From the NCBI GenBank assembly GCA_037074705.1, contig CM073591.1:183855432-183919431 (forward strand): 64,000 bases of DNA, read 5' to 3'. This document shows positions 26,005 to 39,515 of this stretch, piece by piece (the first letter of the stretch is position 1; every line of letters begins with the position of its first letter). The DNA comes from Zhengitettix transpicula (lineage: Eukaryota; Arthropoda; Insecta; Orthoptera; Tetrigidae). The notes beneath the pieces were generated by a model. That model did no database searches. It had not been told where the DNA came from and saw nothing but the letters and a program-made list of their open reading frames with translations. The translations under genes were made by a program, and so were the position numbers.

Positions 26005-26490
26005 TGGGGATGCCTTCACATCTCTCTGGTTGTTTGAACTAAGGTTCCCACATGCCGAGGCACCTCGGCCTGTTTTGAGTGGTGTATGTACCGGGGTCGC
26101 AGACCTTGGGCATACGGTAAGAGTTGTCCACTATTCCCATTGGAACAGTCGGCCAGCTGCCTCCTAAACTGGTCGAGGTACGGAGAAGGGAATACTGCGA
26201 CCCCACAGCAAACCCCTCTCCCGCCATCGGAAGGGCGTGAGACAAGTAGCAAATGCCCGACCTACCTGATTCAGGTTTTTCTAGGGTTTTCCCTGCATCA
26301 CTTTTAGGCGAATTGCCGGGTAGGATCCTTAAACCATACACCGGGGGCCCTAGTTAACCCTTGTCTACCTTCCTCTACCCTTCTGCATTATTCTTTCAAA
26401 TCCCTTTCCTATGCTATAAGAGGAGTTTCCACTATGTGGATTACCCTAAACATAGCCTGTCTACACCTAAAAAAGAAGAAAGAGAATAGA
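26005..26490 (+). repeat. Dispersed repeat family B, copy 1
   Basis: GC-richer than its surroundings. The part from about 26220 to 26440 recurs as the reverse complement at 48405-48590 (GTCGGGCATTTG, ATGCAGGG, CTACCCGGCA, GTTAACTAGGGCCC, CATAGCATAGGA-type strings). It ends in an A-rich tail (AAAAAAGAAGAAAGAG) and so looks like a non-LTR retroelement or SINE 3' region. Open frames in it on both strands are shadows. Confidence 0.65.
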
Positions 26491-27570
26491 AGGAAACGTT
26501 TCAATGAAATTTGTATTAGAGGGTCAAGATGTTTTTTAATTGGCATCATTCGCTCTTTCTGCTTACTACTGTTAGTATTCTGCAGTAACTTTTTTAAATC
26601 CTAATAAATATCCAGAAGTTGAGAGTTTTTATTCTACTTTTCTGAAAGGTGGTTTGGTTGTGGATGTGATGGTACTAGTCGTTGATATCACGTCAAATAA
26701 ATCAAATTTGGACGCGTAAGGTGACTCGATTTATCCTTAAAAAAATAATCCATACTTCTATGTCTTAATTTTAAACAGCTCGATAACATTGATTCCATAA
26801 CAAAATTTGGGATATACGAATAGAAAATAGAAAAATTCTAGCAACCTTCTGAGAATTTCTTGACACTCAGTTAAGCACTACACTTCAAAGCCCATCCTCG
26901 ATTAAGTAGTTCGAATTTCTTAAGACAAACTTCCGCATTGCGTGTTAGGGATATTTACTGATTAAAAAAACAGCAAATTTTACCCACTCTTCATAAAATA
27001 TGATACATCAGAACTTGATTACCTCGGAAAATGATTGAACTTTTTAAACTATAATCTTGTAAAGAAAAAGACAGACAAATTCTTTAACGCGTGTCAACGC
27101 TCACCTACAAATATTATTATATTATTACGTTTAACCAGCCGTAGTTAGTTATCGTAGTCTGCCGTTAGTTGGCAGCAGCGGAGAACAAAATCAAAGTTTT
27201 TTTATCTTATTAAGCGTCAAAGAGTATTGTTGAGCAAAAGACTTCTTGGAGGATCTCTGGGGGAGTTGGAGGGAATTGATGGTGGTGATAAAGAAGCAGT
27301 AAGAGACTCGTGTATTTTTTAAGTGGAAGGCCAGGTGTGGTTAGGTAATTGAAGCATAAAGAGATGCACGGTGTGCAGCCTATCCTGATACTACGAGACG
27401 GTAGTATCCGACAAACTTTATTTGTCGTATGTATTTCAACAGCCATTGTTTATTCTGCTTGCCAATCTAATGCCCTGTAGTTTTTTTTCCATTAGAGGTC
27501 CATGCGACTGATTATGTGATTTACAGTTTTAATTTAACGTCTCTTTTGAATTAATATAACAATTGAATAC
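26491..27570. other. Intergenic stretch, nothing recognised
   Basis: One unassigned 78-codon - strand frame at 27446-27210. No gene supported. Confidence 0.5.
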
Positions 27571-27579
27571 CTCCTCTAC

Positions 27580-27640
27580 AGTAAAATACCCGAAGAAGAT
27601 CAAAAAAGGTATCGAAACGTCGTCATAAAAAAAATTAAAA
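27580..27640 (+). repeat. Hammerhead-like motif of a PLE terminal repeat
   Basis: CCGAAGA, then AGATC, a short A-rich loop, GTATC and GAAACGTCGTC. Fits CTGANGA - short stem II - GAAAC with one change in the first box. Confidence 0.4.
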
Positions 27641-27767
27641 ATAAAAAGTGTCTGTATAAGGTAATTAATTGTTATATGTATACGATTAACATAAAGTGTA
27701 AAGAGCCGGAGCCACACTAAATAATTTAATTTATTTTATTTTCTTCCTTTATTTAATTACATTTATG

Positions 27768-27769
<2 letters not shown>

Positions 27770-27802
<33 letters not shown>
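27770..27802. repeat. (AT)n microsatellite
   Basis: About 16 AT units. Confidence 0.95.
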
Positions 27803-27806
<4 letters not shown>

Positions 27807-29089
27807 AAAATATCTAAATAAATGTTAACATTTCAATTTTCAAACATTTGACATAAAAACTCTCAAATCTCACCCATAAATAAATTATTTTCAAAACATT
27901 AAGACTCATTTAAATAAGAATACATCAACATTTTATATGATATTGACGGTCACAAAATAAACTTTGTGAAGGATTGTATAATAAATCTACTTTTAAGCTT
28001 TCCTTTTCATACTAATTTCATGAATTTAAGACGATATTTGAAACATTTGTGAAGTTTCTGAGGACATTTACGTTTGTGGGGATGAGAAAGCGAGCCTCTA
28101 AGTTCCCACCAATGAGTAATGAAAGCTGTCTGAAGAAATAATGGCTCGCAACAGGCTGATTGAAAATTCTCTCTTCTTCACTGGAGCCGAAATATCCAGT
28201 AAAAGTAATCTCAAAGATAGACGGTTTCCGTAACAAACATCTGAATGTATTCATTTCTCAATACAAATAAAAATTGAAACCATACTGTTATCAAAATATC
28301 AATGAAAATGGCGTTATATAATAGTGAAATTTTCGTTACTAAGTTTATTTATTGTACATAAAGTAAGATATTGATTATTTCACTATTAACATTATGAGGT
28401 GTTGAAACCTTGTACTATCCAGCCACAATTACATAATAATTTAGTTTCAATGTTATCTATGTTAGGCTGCTTACATACTGTATGCTCTAAACACGCTCAA
28501 ATAAATGTATACAGCGCCGCCGAGTTATCTGGAGTTATCTGAAATATCTCAAATCTTCCATTTAAAAAGTAGATATTCATCTGAACGGGGGACAGCCAAT
28601 CATACCTTACTCTGGGAGAAAAAAATACTTAAACGTGCATCCCCATTTTCTTTGCTGCTTTCGATTCACAGAAACAGTTATATTGATCTACGATTGAAGT
28701 TCAACGATGGCGCTGTAATCGCAATCATAATTAATATAGGTCAGAAACTTTAGAAAATTGGTATACATCGATAAGAACAACAATTAAATGCTCCAGTCCA
28801 CGTCGTTGCTCGTGAGTAACGCTAAAAATAGTTTTCTACTTACTAATAACCGAATATAGAAACTTTTCCGATTTATTTCCATTCCAGATCCATCTCCGAT
28901 AGACATTACATCAATAATAAGGTCAAATTTATTGATTTTTTACGTCAGAAATTCCCAGGAGGTTGATCTGAGTTGGGCTTTGAGTTTGGTATCATTGAAT
29001 GTCCCGCATTCCGTCAAAAATGTTACTACCTACTTATTTTTTAAACCATGTGTAGTTTTCGGGATGTTTCAATGTCTTATATAAATTGG

Positions 29090-29090
<1 letters not shown>
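27803..29090. other. Intergenic stretch, nothing recognised
   Basis: Two unassigned open frames, 28254-28018 (-) and 28505-28753 (+), without family matches or splice support. Confidence 0.5.

Positions 29091-29094
<4 letters not shown>

Positions 29095-29140
<46 letters not shown>
29095..29140. repeat. (AT)n microsatellite
   Basis: About 23 AT units. Confidence 0.95.
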
Positions 29141-29142
<2 letters not shown>

Positions 29143-29344
29143 TTGTGTGCGTGTGTTAAATTCGCTGTCGTCACCACAGAATTTATATTGTTCTTGAAGA
29201 TTTCACCAATTTTTCTACATACTAAGTTACAGAAACCATTAGCGCAGTGGTTCCCAGACACATTCGGTCCACTATAAAGTTTCACAAGATAATTAAAACA
29301 TCCTTTACCTTATGTTCTCGATCCGTTGTGATACAAAAATATAT

Positions 29345-30362
29345 ACAACGGGGTGCACGGTGTTGCCGGGTTGTCATAATCAAACTCAGCGACATCCATA
29401 ACCCTGCATTTACTTCAATCTTGGTTGTTTTTGCGTTATTTTTATGTAACGCTCCATGCATCCCTAAAGGTGCTCCACTCGCGTGCTGAAAGGAGCTAAA
29501 TTTTACACAAAATTATCTAAAGAAATGCTATCTATCTTATTGACCCTTAACAATATTCTAACGACGAAAATATCGGCCATTTCAACTTGTTTGAAAATTT
29601 TCAGCACCTTTCACCCTCACTCCTGATGGTTAGACGTCAAGTTGAATGACATAATTAAACTTAGTGACATCCATAACCCAGATTCGACTCCAATCTCGGT
29701 TCTATTCGCGTTATTTTTGGTATCACCCGTCCATTCTCACCTCTAAGGGTTCTACCCTTCAATACAGAAAGGGATATATATTATAGACCAAAAAAATAGG
29801 AATAAACACTGTCAAACTCATTTATCCTGTAAAATATTTATGCCATACAAATATTGACCGTTTGCGCATATTTGAAATTTTCCACCTTCGTCCGTAGCAG
29901 GTGGTGGTGCTTCTGCCTTACCCCACAGTTTGTTTCCGATTCTAAAGGAGCATGTATACAAAGTTTTGTCAAATTTGCTCCACGGGTGAAAATTTGTGTA
30001 ACATACAGACAATTTTACTCTAATCTAGATTGTTTTCCTCATTTATATTTAATGCCTCTCCACCCCACCCGTAATGACGCGTCACTAACGTGCCGAAAGG
30101 AGTTGAAATTATAGACAAACTTATATAATATAAAATTATAGAGAAACACTAAAAATCTATTTCTTTATTTGACGCAAATATAGCCCGTTTTACCACCGAG
30201 GATGGTAGTCATGTCTTAGCCCCACAGTGTTTGTTTCTGGTTCGAAATGAATACGTGTACTAAATTTGGTCAAATTTTCTCCACGGGTGTAGATTTGCTT
30301 GCGGAACATACACACAGACACACACACACAAATTACAGTCTATTTCATATATTAGAAGATGT
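29345..30362 (+). repeat. Dispersed repeat family A, copy with about three tandem monomers
   Basis: Start GTTGCCGGGTTGTCATAATC; monomers begin near 29385, 29660 and 30020, each with its own C-rich box and GAAAGG..TGAAATTAT-type string. The late block GTGTACTAAATTTGGTCAAA (about 30255) and tail TATTAGAAGAT occur at the right end; a degraded late block also follows the second monomer. The longest copy in the window. Confidence 0.7.
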
Positions 30363-33180
30363 ATTTTAATATAGTATTCTAATATTTAGTTTATTCAGAT
30401 TGTTTTCCATTGTTGCACCAGATTAATTTGTGATGCAATATAAAATATGTTTTTGAGGATCAACCATCACAATTTATAAAATGGTTTGAAAAATACTTTC
30501 ACGCAGGTAATATTGAGAAATTCGCATGGATTCAAGACGGATTTCGAACCATATCTCGATCTGAATTTACATTTTTAAAACAAGAAAATCTTATTCATTG
30601 AAGATAAAATTTGACTGCATGTAACTCACTTATTTTTGGATATTAAAAAATAATAATATCAGCTGCTCAGTCGTAAACCACGACGAACATTAATTCCATT
30701 TGCAACTTCGTATTTATGCGAATCTGGGCTTTCGGCAGTCACCGTAATAAAAAGGAAGTATCGTGTGAAAATTAACGTCTAACAGGAGAAAGGATATCTG
30801 TTTCTAGTTTGATTCCGAGATTTGTGATATACAGTGCGCATCAAGTTCATCCATCCCATTAAATGATTTAAATGTGTCTCTTCAATGTATTGTTTGTGAA
30901 TTTAAAATATTTTTTATTATTATTAGTTAACTTATTATCTAAATGATTTTATCGGTATGACATATAATGCATATTTACATGTTTTTAAGGTTTTGGATAA
31001 ACCTAGTCTTTAGTTTGTTAAATCTGCAGGTCTTTTTCTTTTCAATCTTCTTAGCATTCTTGGTAGGGGAGGCTGTGAATGATTAATGGGCTAGGGTGTA
31101 GGATTGATCTGAGCAGTTGACTATTGTGGGAATATTTAGATTTGAATGGATTCGTTGGTTGGGGAAATACCAAGGACAGTTGATTATGTATCTTAGAACT
31201 TTATATGGAAATGTTTGGATTTTATTAATGTGGCAATTAGCTGCTGCGGTCCAGATGTTTAAAGAGATAAGGGATTATAGTGAGCTTCCTGGTTTTGAGT
31301 GACAGTGCGGGATTAGGCGATATTTAAAATACGTGTTTCATATTTTTAAACTAACCTAACCGCATTACCAGCGGATTTCAAATGCGTTCAATAGACCAAT
31401 ATTTTGACTCCGCGCGTCACGGAAAAATTATGATACATTAAGGACGTCAGGAACCAGAAATGTTTGCATCCCACTGCTTTAGCAAGAATGTGCTCATGCA
31501 ATGTAGGCGTACCAAAAAAATGAATGGTAAGTTATCAAGTTTATTCACAACCCTGCAAAACATTGCCGTAATTCTATTCATGCGATTCGGTTTATTTATC
31601 AGAAAAATTTAATTTTTTATTGTAAAATTAGTCACATATTGTCTTCCACATATTTGTGCAAGTGATATTCATGGTTAAAATTCGGCTCAAGTTAGGAATT
31701 AAATTTGAAGAGTTGTTGTTATTCGTTGCAAATAACTCAGGATTCGTTTCTGGATGATTGAGATCCTGCGACGTGTATATTACGTGGATCCTAATCCTGA
31801 GCTTTTTATGACAATGAGAGATGATTGGAGTTCTTTACTGTTGGAGGTCTGGTAAATCGTATCCATATTGAGTCTACCGTGATACTCTATTAGAGTATGA
31901 TAGAAACATTCCATTTGGAGAAGTAAAACTTTCCGTGAAACTATCGTGACCTTGGTCTGAGTCGCCCGTAGGTCACTGTCATGGTCTTTACAGGCATTCA
32001 AGAGCTCAACATCTATTCGAGAAAAATTCGTTGTCCATTAGTAGGACTTTATACTACATCCGTAAATATTTATGACTATGTTTTATAATAAACATAAAGC
32101 GAACCGGTTAACCTTGGATTTCTGCGGATCTTCAGCTAAAAAAAGCACAAACACATATATATCGAAACCATACGAGGTCCAGCAGCCCAAAGACCAATAT
32201 CTAATAATGAAAACATACATATCTCTTGCGGAAAATCAGATAGTGGTCCTCATATAGAGCCATTTAAGAAATAGCACGTCATTAACGCGCGGTATCGTTG
32301 CTGCGATGTAAATTAATTATTATTTGTCTCTGCGTTTGTTGTGACCGCTCAAAAAGACAACAAAAAAGTAACTTATTAATAGAAATCAGTTATAACTTTT
32401 TAATTCAGTGACAAACGCCGCATAAAAAATGGAGATAACTACGAAATTTCGATAAATTTGGAGTGCTCCGTTGCGTGAAAACTGTGGTGCAAGTGATGCT
32501 TAATTTAATTTTAATTGTTAAGGACACAGGCACTCTTAACATTTAGACTCTTCTCTAAGAGAGCAAGAACTTTCCGGTTTTAATGACTATTTGCTGTTAC
32601 AGATTTCAAATCTGATGACAGAGTACGTCATGGAAACATTGAGAAATATTAAATATTTAATCGATAAAGTTTTATTAACTTTCTTCCATATTTGTGAAAG
32701 AAATTCACCCAAGATCGTAGAATACAACAGACTAATATTAACATTTCGTGTATTGTATTCGTAAACTTTCAGTTAAAATTGATACGAAAAAATATTTTAA
32801 TTGAAAGATTTGTGTTTCCACATTTCCTCTGTTAAATATCTGGGTTTTAACACTACGAAGTAACAGGAAGATAATCATGGCAATATTTCAATTGGAATTA
32901 AATTTGGGACAAGCCAGTTGTTATGATTTTCCACTCGTTTAACCAGCTTCTCTGGCCTTGTTACATAAAAATAAAGAAGTCAGAGATGAAAGATCTAGAA
33001 ACGGTGGAGGGGCAAGGAGAGAGATGGAAATCACGGTAGTAATCTTGTATGTCATAATGTTACTATTTTCGCACATTTATTTGTTGTAATTACGTAACAG
33101 ATAAATAGTTACGAATCGAATAATTTTTATTTATGCTCATTATGAGAACTTTTTGTTAATTGCTGATTAGAACAAACACT
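30363..33180. other. Intergenic stretch, nothing recognised
   Basis: AT-rich. Unassigned open frames at 31117-31302 (+), 32001-31780 (-) and 32072-32257 (+). No gene supported. Confidence 0.5.
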
Positions 33181-33183
33181 ATT

Positions 33184-33201
33184 ATATATATATATATATA
33201 A
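33184..33201. repeat. Short (AT)n microsatellite
   Basis: About 9 AT units. Confidence 0.9.
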
Positions 33202-33539
33202 TGTATAATAACGTTGTTTTGTGTTATGCAGTGCATATATAACAATAATATAAACTTTAGAATGCGATTTTTGTCAATTATCGTGTAATAAATATTCTGA
33301 AGTAAAAAAAGAGGTCGTGGTAATGATTGCGATCCCCGGTGGCTAAACTGTATATTCCGCGTGTCCTTAATTGATGCTCCACACCGAAGGGAACTAAGTG
33401 GAACACTGATGAATAGATACCATTAATTCATGTCTATTCCATTGCAGTAGTTAATGGGTTTTAAACTTGTGTGTATTTCTGTTTTAAACTTGTGTATTCA
33501 CGTCAATGAACGAGTATATTAAGTGCAAAAATTAAAACC

Positions 33540-33800
33540 TGGATGCCCGGGTTGTCAATTAAACCCCCTGAAAATACTGCAATCTCGGTTGTTTTCGCGT
33601 TAATAATATGCAACGCCGCTCCACCCCCACTCCTAAAGGTGCTCCCCTCCATTGCCGAAAGAAGTTTCAAATTACATACAAATTTTCAAGTATGTTAACA
33701 CGGGGTCAATGTGATTGATAGTATTTCTGTTGTTCGAGTATAATTTCAACCCCTGTCGCTATAGGAGTGGAGAACCTTTTGGAGTGGGGGTGGCGGATCG
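33540..33800. repeat. Family A sequence in head-to-head (inverted) arrangement
   Basis: 33540-33685 is family A start in the + sense (GCCCGGGTTGTCAATTAAAC, ATCTCGGTTGTTTTCGCGTT, C-rich box, GCCGAAAG). It breaks off and 33695-33800 continues as reverse complement of the same region (CGGGGTCAATGTGATTGATA, ATAATTTCAACCCCTGTCGC, GAGTGGGGGTGGC). The two halves could pair as a long hairpin. Confidence 0.65.
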
Positions 33801-36415
33801 TTACACGAAACTGTTATTTGGCTAAAAAAATTTAATAATTTATTAAAAAATTAAGTTAGACCTATAATTGGTAATTGATACCACTGACTGTTGGTCTACA
33901 TGGAAAGTTTTCTTTATGAATTTTGATTAATCATTTCATCTTCTGGCTATAATTGTTTTGAAGTTTAAAATTATTTATTATTATCGATGTATTTGTAATT
34001 TACTAATTTGGTGACGTATAAAGACTGTTAATTTTAGGGAACTAGGTTATTATGATCGTTCTGGATACGTTTTTGACCTTTACCAAGTTATCGATTTTCT
34101 TGTGGTAATCGTTTTGTTTTTATTATATTATTATATATAGTCAGCGCTTAATATATAAATAACATTTTTGAAAAATCTTTTATTTTTTATCATGTCTTGA
34201 TTTATTTTTGTGATGCTGCTTTTAGCAATTTAGATGATTTCATAATTTATGCCGGTTAAAATTTTTGTGACCTGCTTTTGTGTTTGTTATATAATGTCTA
34301 CGACCGTTATAAAATATTTTATATTATTGTTATATTTTATTCATATAGTAATTAAATGTTTCACAATGAACTAGAAAATTGTATTATTGGAAAATACGTT
34401 ATTTAAGTAAATTAATCTATTAATTTTATATATGTTATTTTATTTATTGACATTTTTAGAATAAAAATATTTAATTGGGTTAATTACGTTGTCACGAGAA
34501 TATTAGAAAATATCGTACACAAATGTTTTAACTTTTCCTATTTGTTAGTGTATTGTATAAATTAAGTAAGAAGTAAAATTTTATGTAATAAATGTACGAT
34601 GCTTTGGAATTTCAATAAAGTTGAATGTAATGTACGAGCTCGGAGGTCAAATTCGTTACCTTTCTAAACCCTTCCAACCTGTCTTTCACCTTTTTGGGAT
34701 CCCCAGTAGCCCCGATCCTTAATTACCCTGTAAACTAATAAAGTTATTATAAGCTACATCATTTCTTAGAGAGGTAAAATTGGGGAGAATACTAGTTAGA
34801 ATTATACTATGTTGAAAGCCAAGCTGTTTATCCATATTTGATTACAACCTAGATTCCTCGTAATCCTTAGATACTAGCAACACGCCACCGGGAGCGATTT
34901 CCAAAGATGGACGTCGTATCCATGGAAAGTCACCACCACTCCTAGTCTAGCTAATAATTTGGATTGCAAACAAGTCTGGAGTATTTCAAACGCCTAAATA
35001 ACCTAATTGTGTGCTGAACACAAGTATTCTGCATTTTATAAAAATAATCTCTGCTTAGCAGCTTGACTTGTCTTTTGAGCTGGCAAACTTGTTTTAATGT
35101 AGGCCTACATTCGAATCTCTCACAAGAGATTGACAGTATTAATTGATCAAACCACACAAACTGAGATGTGGTTAGTAGTGGATAAAAAATATTGACCCCA
35201 TTAATATACAAGTTGGTGTATAAATTAACTGGTAGTATCGTAACAATAAGACATCAAAAGATGTTACACACGAGCTATTTCCGGAGATTGTAACATTAAT
35301 TCCACAAATTTTTCTGAAAAGAGTGAAGCATTTCCTAATACGTTGTTACGAAAATTGATTACAGTTAAGTGTGACCGAACTAACGTACATATTTTAAATA
35401 TTGGCAACGGGAGAATTAATTAAATATCTATTTAAAAGAATAAAAGCATTGATAAACAATAATGGTCTAAAAATAATTTATCGTCCACGTTCCATTATCA
35501 GCTTTTTATGTCGGTAATGAACCTGTATTTATTCAAGCAGTCTTTCCCTGAATAGAAATTATGAGTAAACCAGTTATGGTGCATCAAGTTAAACTGCTGT
35601 ATTGTTGAAGTATTTAAAGTTAGACGAATTTGAGTGATGAAAGTTACAAAATCATGAACCATTTGATTAAACAAGAATTATTTTAAGATTGTTTTATTCT
35701 TAATTTGAATATTCACCGTCTATTTTAAGCAACATCTTGTCGAACATAATCACGACGCGAAGTCTGTTAATATCTGACAAGAACAATAATCCACCTAAGA
35801 ACAGAACGAGTAATTTTATGTATGCATCCTCACTACACTTGGGGGAAAGAAACTACAGCAATATTTCTGATTACAGTAAGTTCCCTTGCTTCGCATTAAT
35901 TTATTCTAAGTATTTTGCGAGATATTCTAAATCGGAAATACCCAATGAATAAAACGTTATAGTGACCATGAATAGCCGCAGACCAATTAATTCGAATAAC
36001 ACAAACAGATACTGAGCCCACTTCTTAAATCGCCATATGTTTCACGTATTTATCACTCACTGCTGAGGAATGTTGTTGGTCAATCCTATTCCAATAAAAA
36101 CCTACGCATCGTTTAACTTTCACTACGTATAAATATTCTGATCACAGATTCACACAAATCAGGAAGAGGTTTTAGTTTTTCCCTTTCCTGTAAGAACATT
36201 GACGTCTACATTTTCCGGTAAGAAAGGCCAACGTGACTCGGGCCCAGTTTTTTAATTTGTAATTTAAGAAAATCACGTTAACGTTATGAGTGTTGAGGTG
36301 AGAAAAAATAGACATATTAATTACTGATTTCAGTATCAAATAATTTCCCACGTGGAAACATTTCAACATGTATAAAATGATTTTATCCCATATGAATTCC
36401 AATACCATTCATCCG
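33801..36415. other. Intergenic stretch, nothing recognised
   Basis: Very AT-rich to 34620. Unassigned frames at 35211-34951 (-) and 35737-35952 (+) and 36408-36172 (-). Confidence 0.5.
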
Positions 36416-36469
36416 AATGCGATGAAACTTTGGTGAGTTGTGAGCACTGCCGCGAAGGTTTCTGTCGGC

Positions 36470-37320
36470 CTTTCGAAGCGTCAGGCAACTCCCCAGGGGT
36501 AATGGGAGGTGGACGTTTAAAACAAGCGAAGACGGCCGATATTAGTGCCGAATAATTAATTTTCGAGGTCGATGAGACTAATAGATGCTTTTGGTGTATT
36601 ATTTCAACCCCTTACAGCATCGGAAGTGTGAAAGGGCGTTATAGTAAATTAATACGATAACAACTGATGGTGATTAGATTATGTACGTCGCCAAATTTAA
36701 TTCTGACGTTAACTACGTCAGTTAAGTTGTCGTTCAGTCCCTATAGGGAATTACGAAGTGGGTGAAAGGAAAAATGAGCAAACATCCACACTGGTGTTGA
36801 ATCTGGGGTTATGGAGGTCATTTAGTTTAATTCTGACGTTTATCAGACTGCTTACGACGTTGTTTAGTACCTAGGGATGCGTATGGAGGGGTTGATACAA
36901 ATGTCATTGTAAAATCTTAAACGCGTAGAGAAATTTTCTATTGAGCATTATACGCATCTTACTTACGATCCAGGAACAAACACCGAGGGGTTAATACACG
37001 TCTACGACTTCTAACGATGGGGGTGTATCAGGTAGCATCTAAAAAACATTAATAGCGTAGAATAAAACGTTTCCGGGGTCGCTCAATTTAATAGTGTCAT
37101 TCTAGAATATTTAAGTGCCTAATTTCAACTCCAAAAGGCAAGGGAGGGAAGCAGACATACCGTACGGGTGATGGTGAAAAATTATTCTAAAATGATCGAG
37201 ATCCCGTGGAAATAGCAGTCACTATTAATTCTTGTATTAACCATGATGGTTAAGGATTTTATATTCCTCAACCTGGAGGTGGACGGGGTTGACAAAAAAT
37301 TACCTGGATTATTTTTGACA
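36470..37320 (-). repeat. Dispersed repeat family A, diverged multi-monomer copy on the - strand
   Basis: Several blocks read as complements of family A boxes, for example GAATCTGGGGTTATGGAGGTC (36800-36820), TTTCAACCCCTTACAGCATC (36604-36623) and AACAAACACCGAGGGGTTAATACACGTCTA (36973-37002). Order suggests two or three old monomers with the tail side on the left. Confidence 0.5.
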
Positions 37321-39130
37321 CTCTTAAGTTACCGTATGTATTTTTTATTTTCTTAGGGTAACAATATATTTTTGGTCTCTATATAGTTACAGATAAAAAG
37401 TATTTTTGTACTTCTTTAAGGTACGAGGAGTATTTTTGAACTTCATAACGTTAGCGAATATTTTTCACTATTTTAATTCGGCGTGAATTTTTAGGTACTC
37501 TTATTTTATATAGTAGGATAATTCAGGAGTTTTTAAAGAACCGTCAGTTAACCTCCTAGTTTATATGAAGTTAGTTGCCGTGGCTTCAGGTCGGGGAGGG
37601 GAACGTAAATGGGTAAATGTTCGAAGCAATTACGCTATTGACGTTGGTTAAATTAAATGTTTACTAGGAGGTTAATTCCTACTCATAGGTAATTATATAA
37701 ATACCCGTGCAACGCCGAGCACTCAGACAGTCAATAATAAAAATAAGCAGTGCAATGAAGAGCACTACAGATTTAATAGCCTTTTTCTTATATTTTTTAC
37801 TCTTATTTCTGAAATCACTGGCACTAATAAGGTAACGATACTTCACGATTCCAGTGGATATGAATATAAAAGTAATAAACAAATTAAAAAATGAATTTAT
37901 TTTCTAATATTTTATCTTTAATTAGCCTTGGGATTAAAAATAATTTAATTTAATATCATTAAAAACAAATTAATTATAAATTTATAGAATTTCACTCCGT
38001 TTGCCAAGACGTTATATTTCTAAAAATATTTTTGTCATAGGATCGTGGGTTCATTACCGCGATCTCTATTCACACAATTTACTTTCCTTCTTCGAAGTGG
38101 CCTTGATGACGTAGTTATTTATTTTTAGCGTGTTCTCGGAGTCTGGCTGACTCTCCGATAGTTTGCGTTAGGTAAAACGATGCAGTTGCGACATCAGGTT
38201 TATCTCGTTAGTCGTCTGTGCTGTATTGTGCTCTGTTAATAACAACATTCATATCATCTCCCAAATCAGTTTTTTTTAAAAAAAATCATCCTACTATCTC
38301 CAACACTCTACAACTCACATTACTCAAACTTACATTTGCTTCTTCTCGCAGTGTGTTAGCGCTCACAAATTAAATCTGGGTAAATCTATTTTCCACAGTA
38401 CGTTCTGATTTCCTACAGCTCTATTACTTAATAGTTCTTATATCCTAAGTATTCGCTTTCTTAACATGCTGGTTTATCTCACGCATTACCTTAACTGTCT
38501 AACTTCGCCGGTTAGTTCAGACATTGCAAGTTTTTGCCCTGAACCGTCAAATCAGTTAAAATTACTGTTCTTATGGTCATTTTATTGTTCAATTAAAGTA
38601 TTCATTCATCGAATTTCTCAAAAATTACATAAATTTTGTAAATAAATCTAAGAACCGAAGTAAATTTAAGTAATATGCACCTTTATTATTCTACTTTTAA
38701 GCTAAACATTTCCTCAATTATCTCTCTCAAAAATTTAGGTGAGGTCTGGTCATTTTTTTCCTTTCTTACCGATTCCAAACTGTTGTTTTCTTGTAGTCTT
38801 ACTTATTTCCTTGTACATTTCTATCGCGTCTTTCCGACTGTGCCAGTTACTTTTATATATAACATGGTTTTAGCAAGGGCTAATCTCTTTACGGTCCATC
38901 AACTTGCCTATGCCTGATGCGTAATGTTGTATTGATGTGGACTTAATCGATTTCTATAATGCGTTAGACGTCGTATCGCATAAATGACTGAAAAAAAATT
39001 GACAAAATAGGACGAAACATAAATCATGTAGTCTGAATACGCTAATATTTTAGTAATTGGAATCAGAGGCATCTAGTGGGACAGAAAGCGCCACAGGAGG
39101 ATTACTAGTCGAGTCTATTGTATTTTCTTG
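37321..39130. other. Intergenic stretch with a possible tRNA-like SINE remnant
   Basis: Mostly AT-rich; unassigned frames 37882-37679 (-) and 38675-38917 (+). See the separate tRNA-like entry. Confidence 0.45.
37998..38075 (+). repeat. tRNA-like SINE head, degenerate
   Basis: A box A-like TTGCCAAGACG at 38000-38010 and a box B-like GGTTCATTACC at 38048-38058, set in GATCGTGGGTTCATTACCGCG, resemble the D and T arms of a tRNA-derived SINE. No full cloverleaf. Confidence 0.35.
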
Positions 39131-39134
39131 CAGT

Positions 39135-39515
39135 AGTTTTAACAGATTTCAAAATTTCCACTCCCGTCCACCCCCACCCCCATACCCGAAGTTTAATGTA
39201 ATAATTAAACTCAGCAACATCCATAACCCCGGATTCGACTCCAAATCTCGGTATTTTTCGTGTTATTTTTATGTTGCGCTACTCCACCCCCTCCCCTAAC
39301 GGTGATCGCCTCCCACGCCGAAAGTAGTTGAAATTGACGAACGTATCGGCCGTTTGAAAATTTCCACCCCCGTACACCGGTGTCTTACCTAAACAGTGTT
39401 TGTTTCCGGTTCGAAATGAACACGTGTACGTGATTTTGTGAAATTTGTACCACGGTTGTAGATTTGTATGTGTAACGAACATACAAATGCACAGTCTATT
39501 TTATTTAGTAGAAGA
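39135..39515 (+). repeat. Dispersed repeat family A, copy upstream of the scavenger receptor gene
   Basis: Opens inside a monomer (AATTTCCACTCCCGTCCACC), continues into ATTAAACTCAGCAACATCCATAACCCCGG, C-rich box, the late block GGTTCGAAATGAACACGTGTACG and the tail ATTTTATTTAGTAGAAGATTG. Ends about 0.6 kb before the gene's GC-rich promoter. Confidence 0.75.

Noticed and set aside
26039..26341. 100-codon - strand frame
   Set aside because: Falls within repeat family B and is a chance frame of GC-rich repeat DNA.
29034..29285. Frames on both strands with Tyr-Ile repeats
   Set aside because: Produced by the AT microsatellite at 29095-29140.
31350..31362. CTAACCTAACC, resembling the insect telomere repeat
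   Set aside because: Only two units, in an interior position; chance occurrence.
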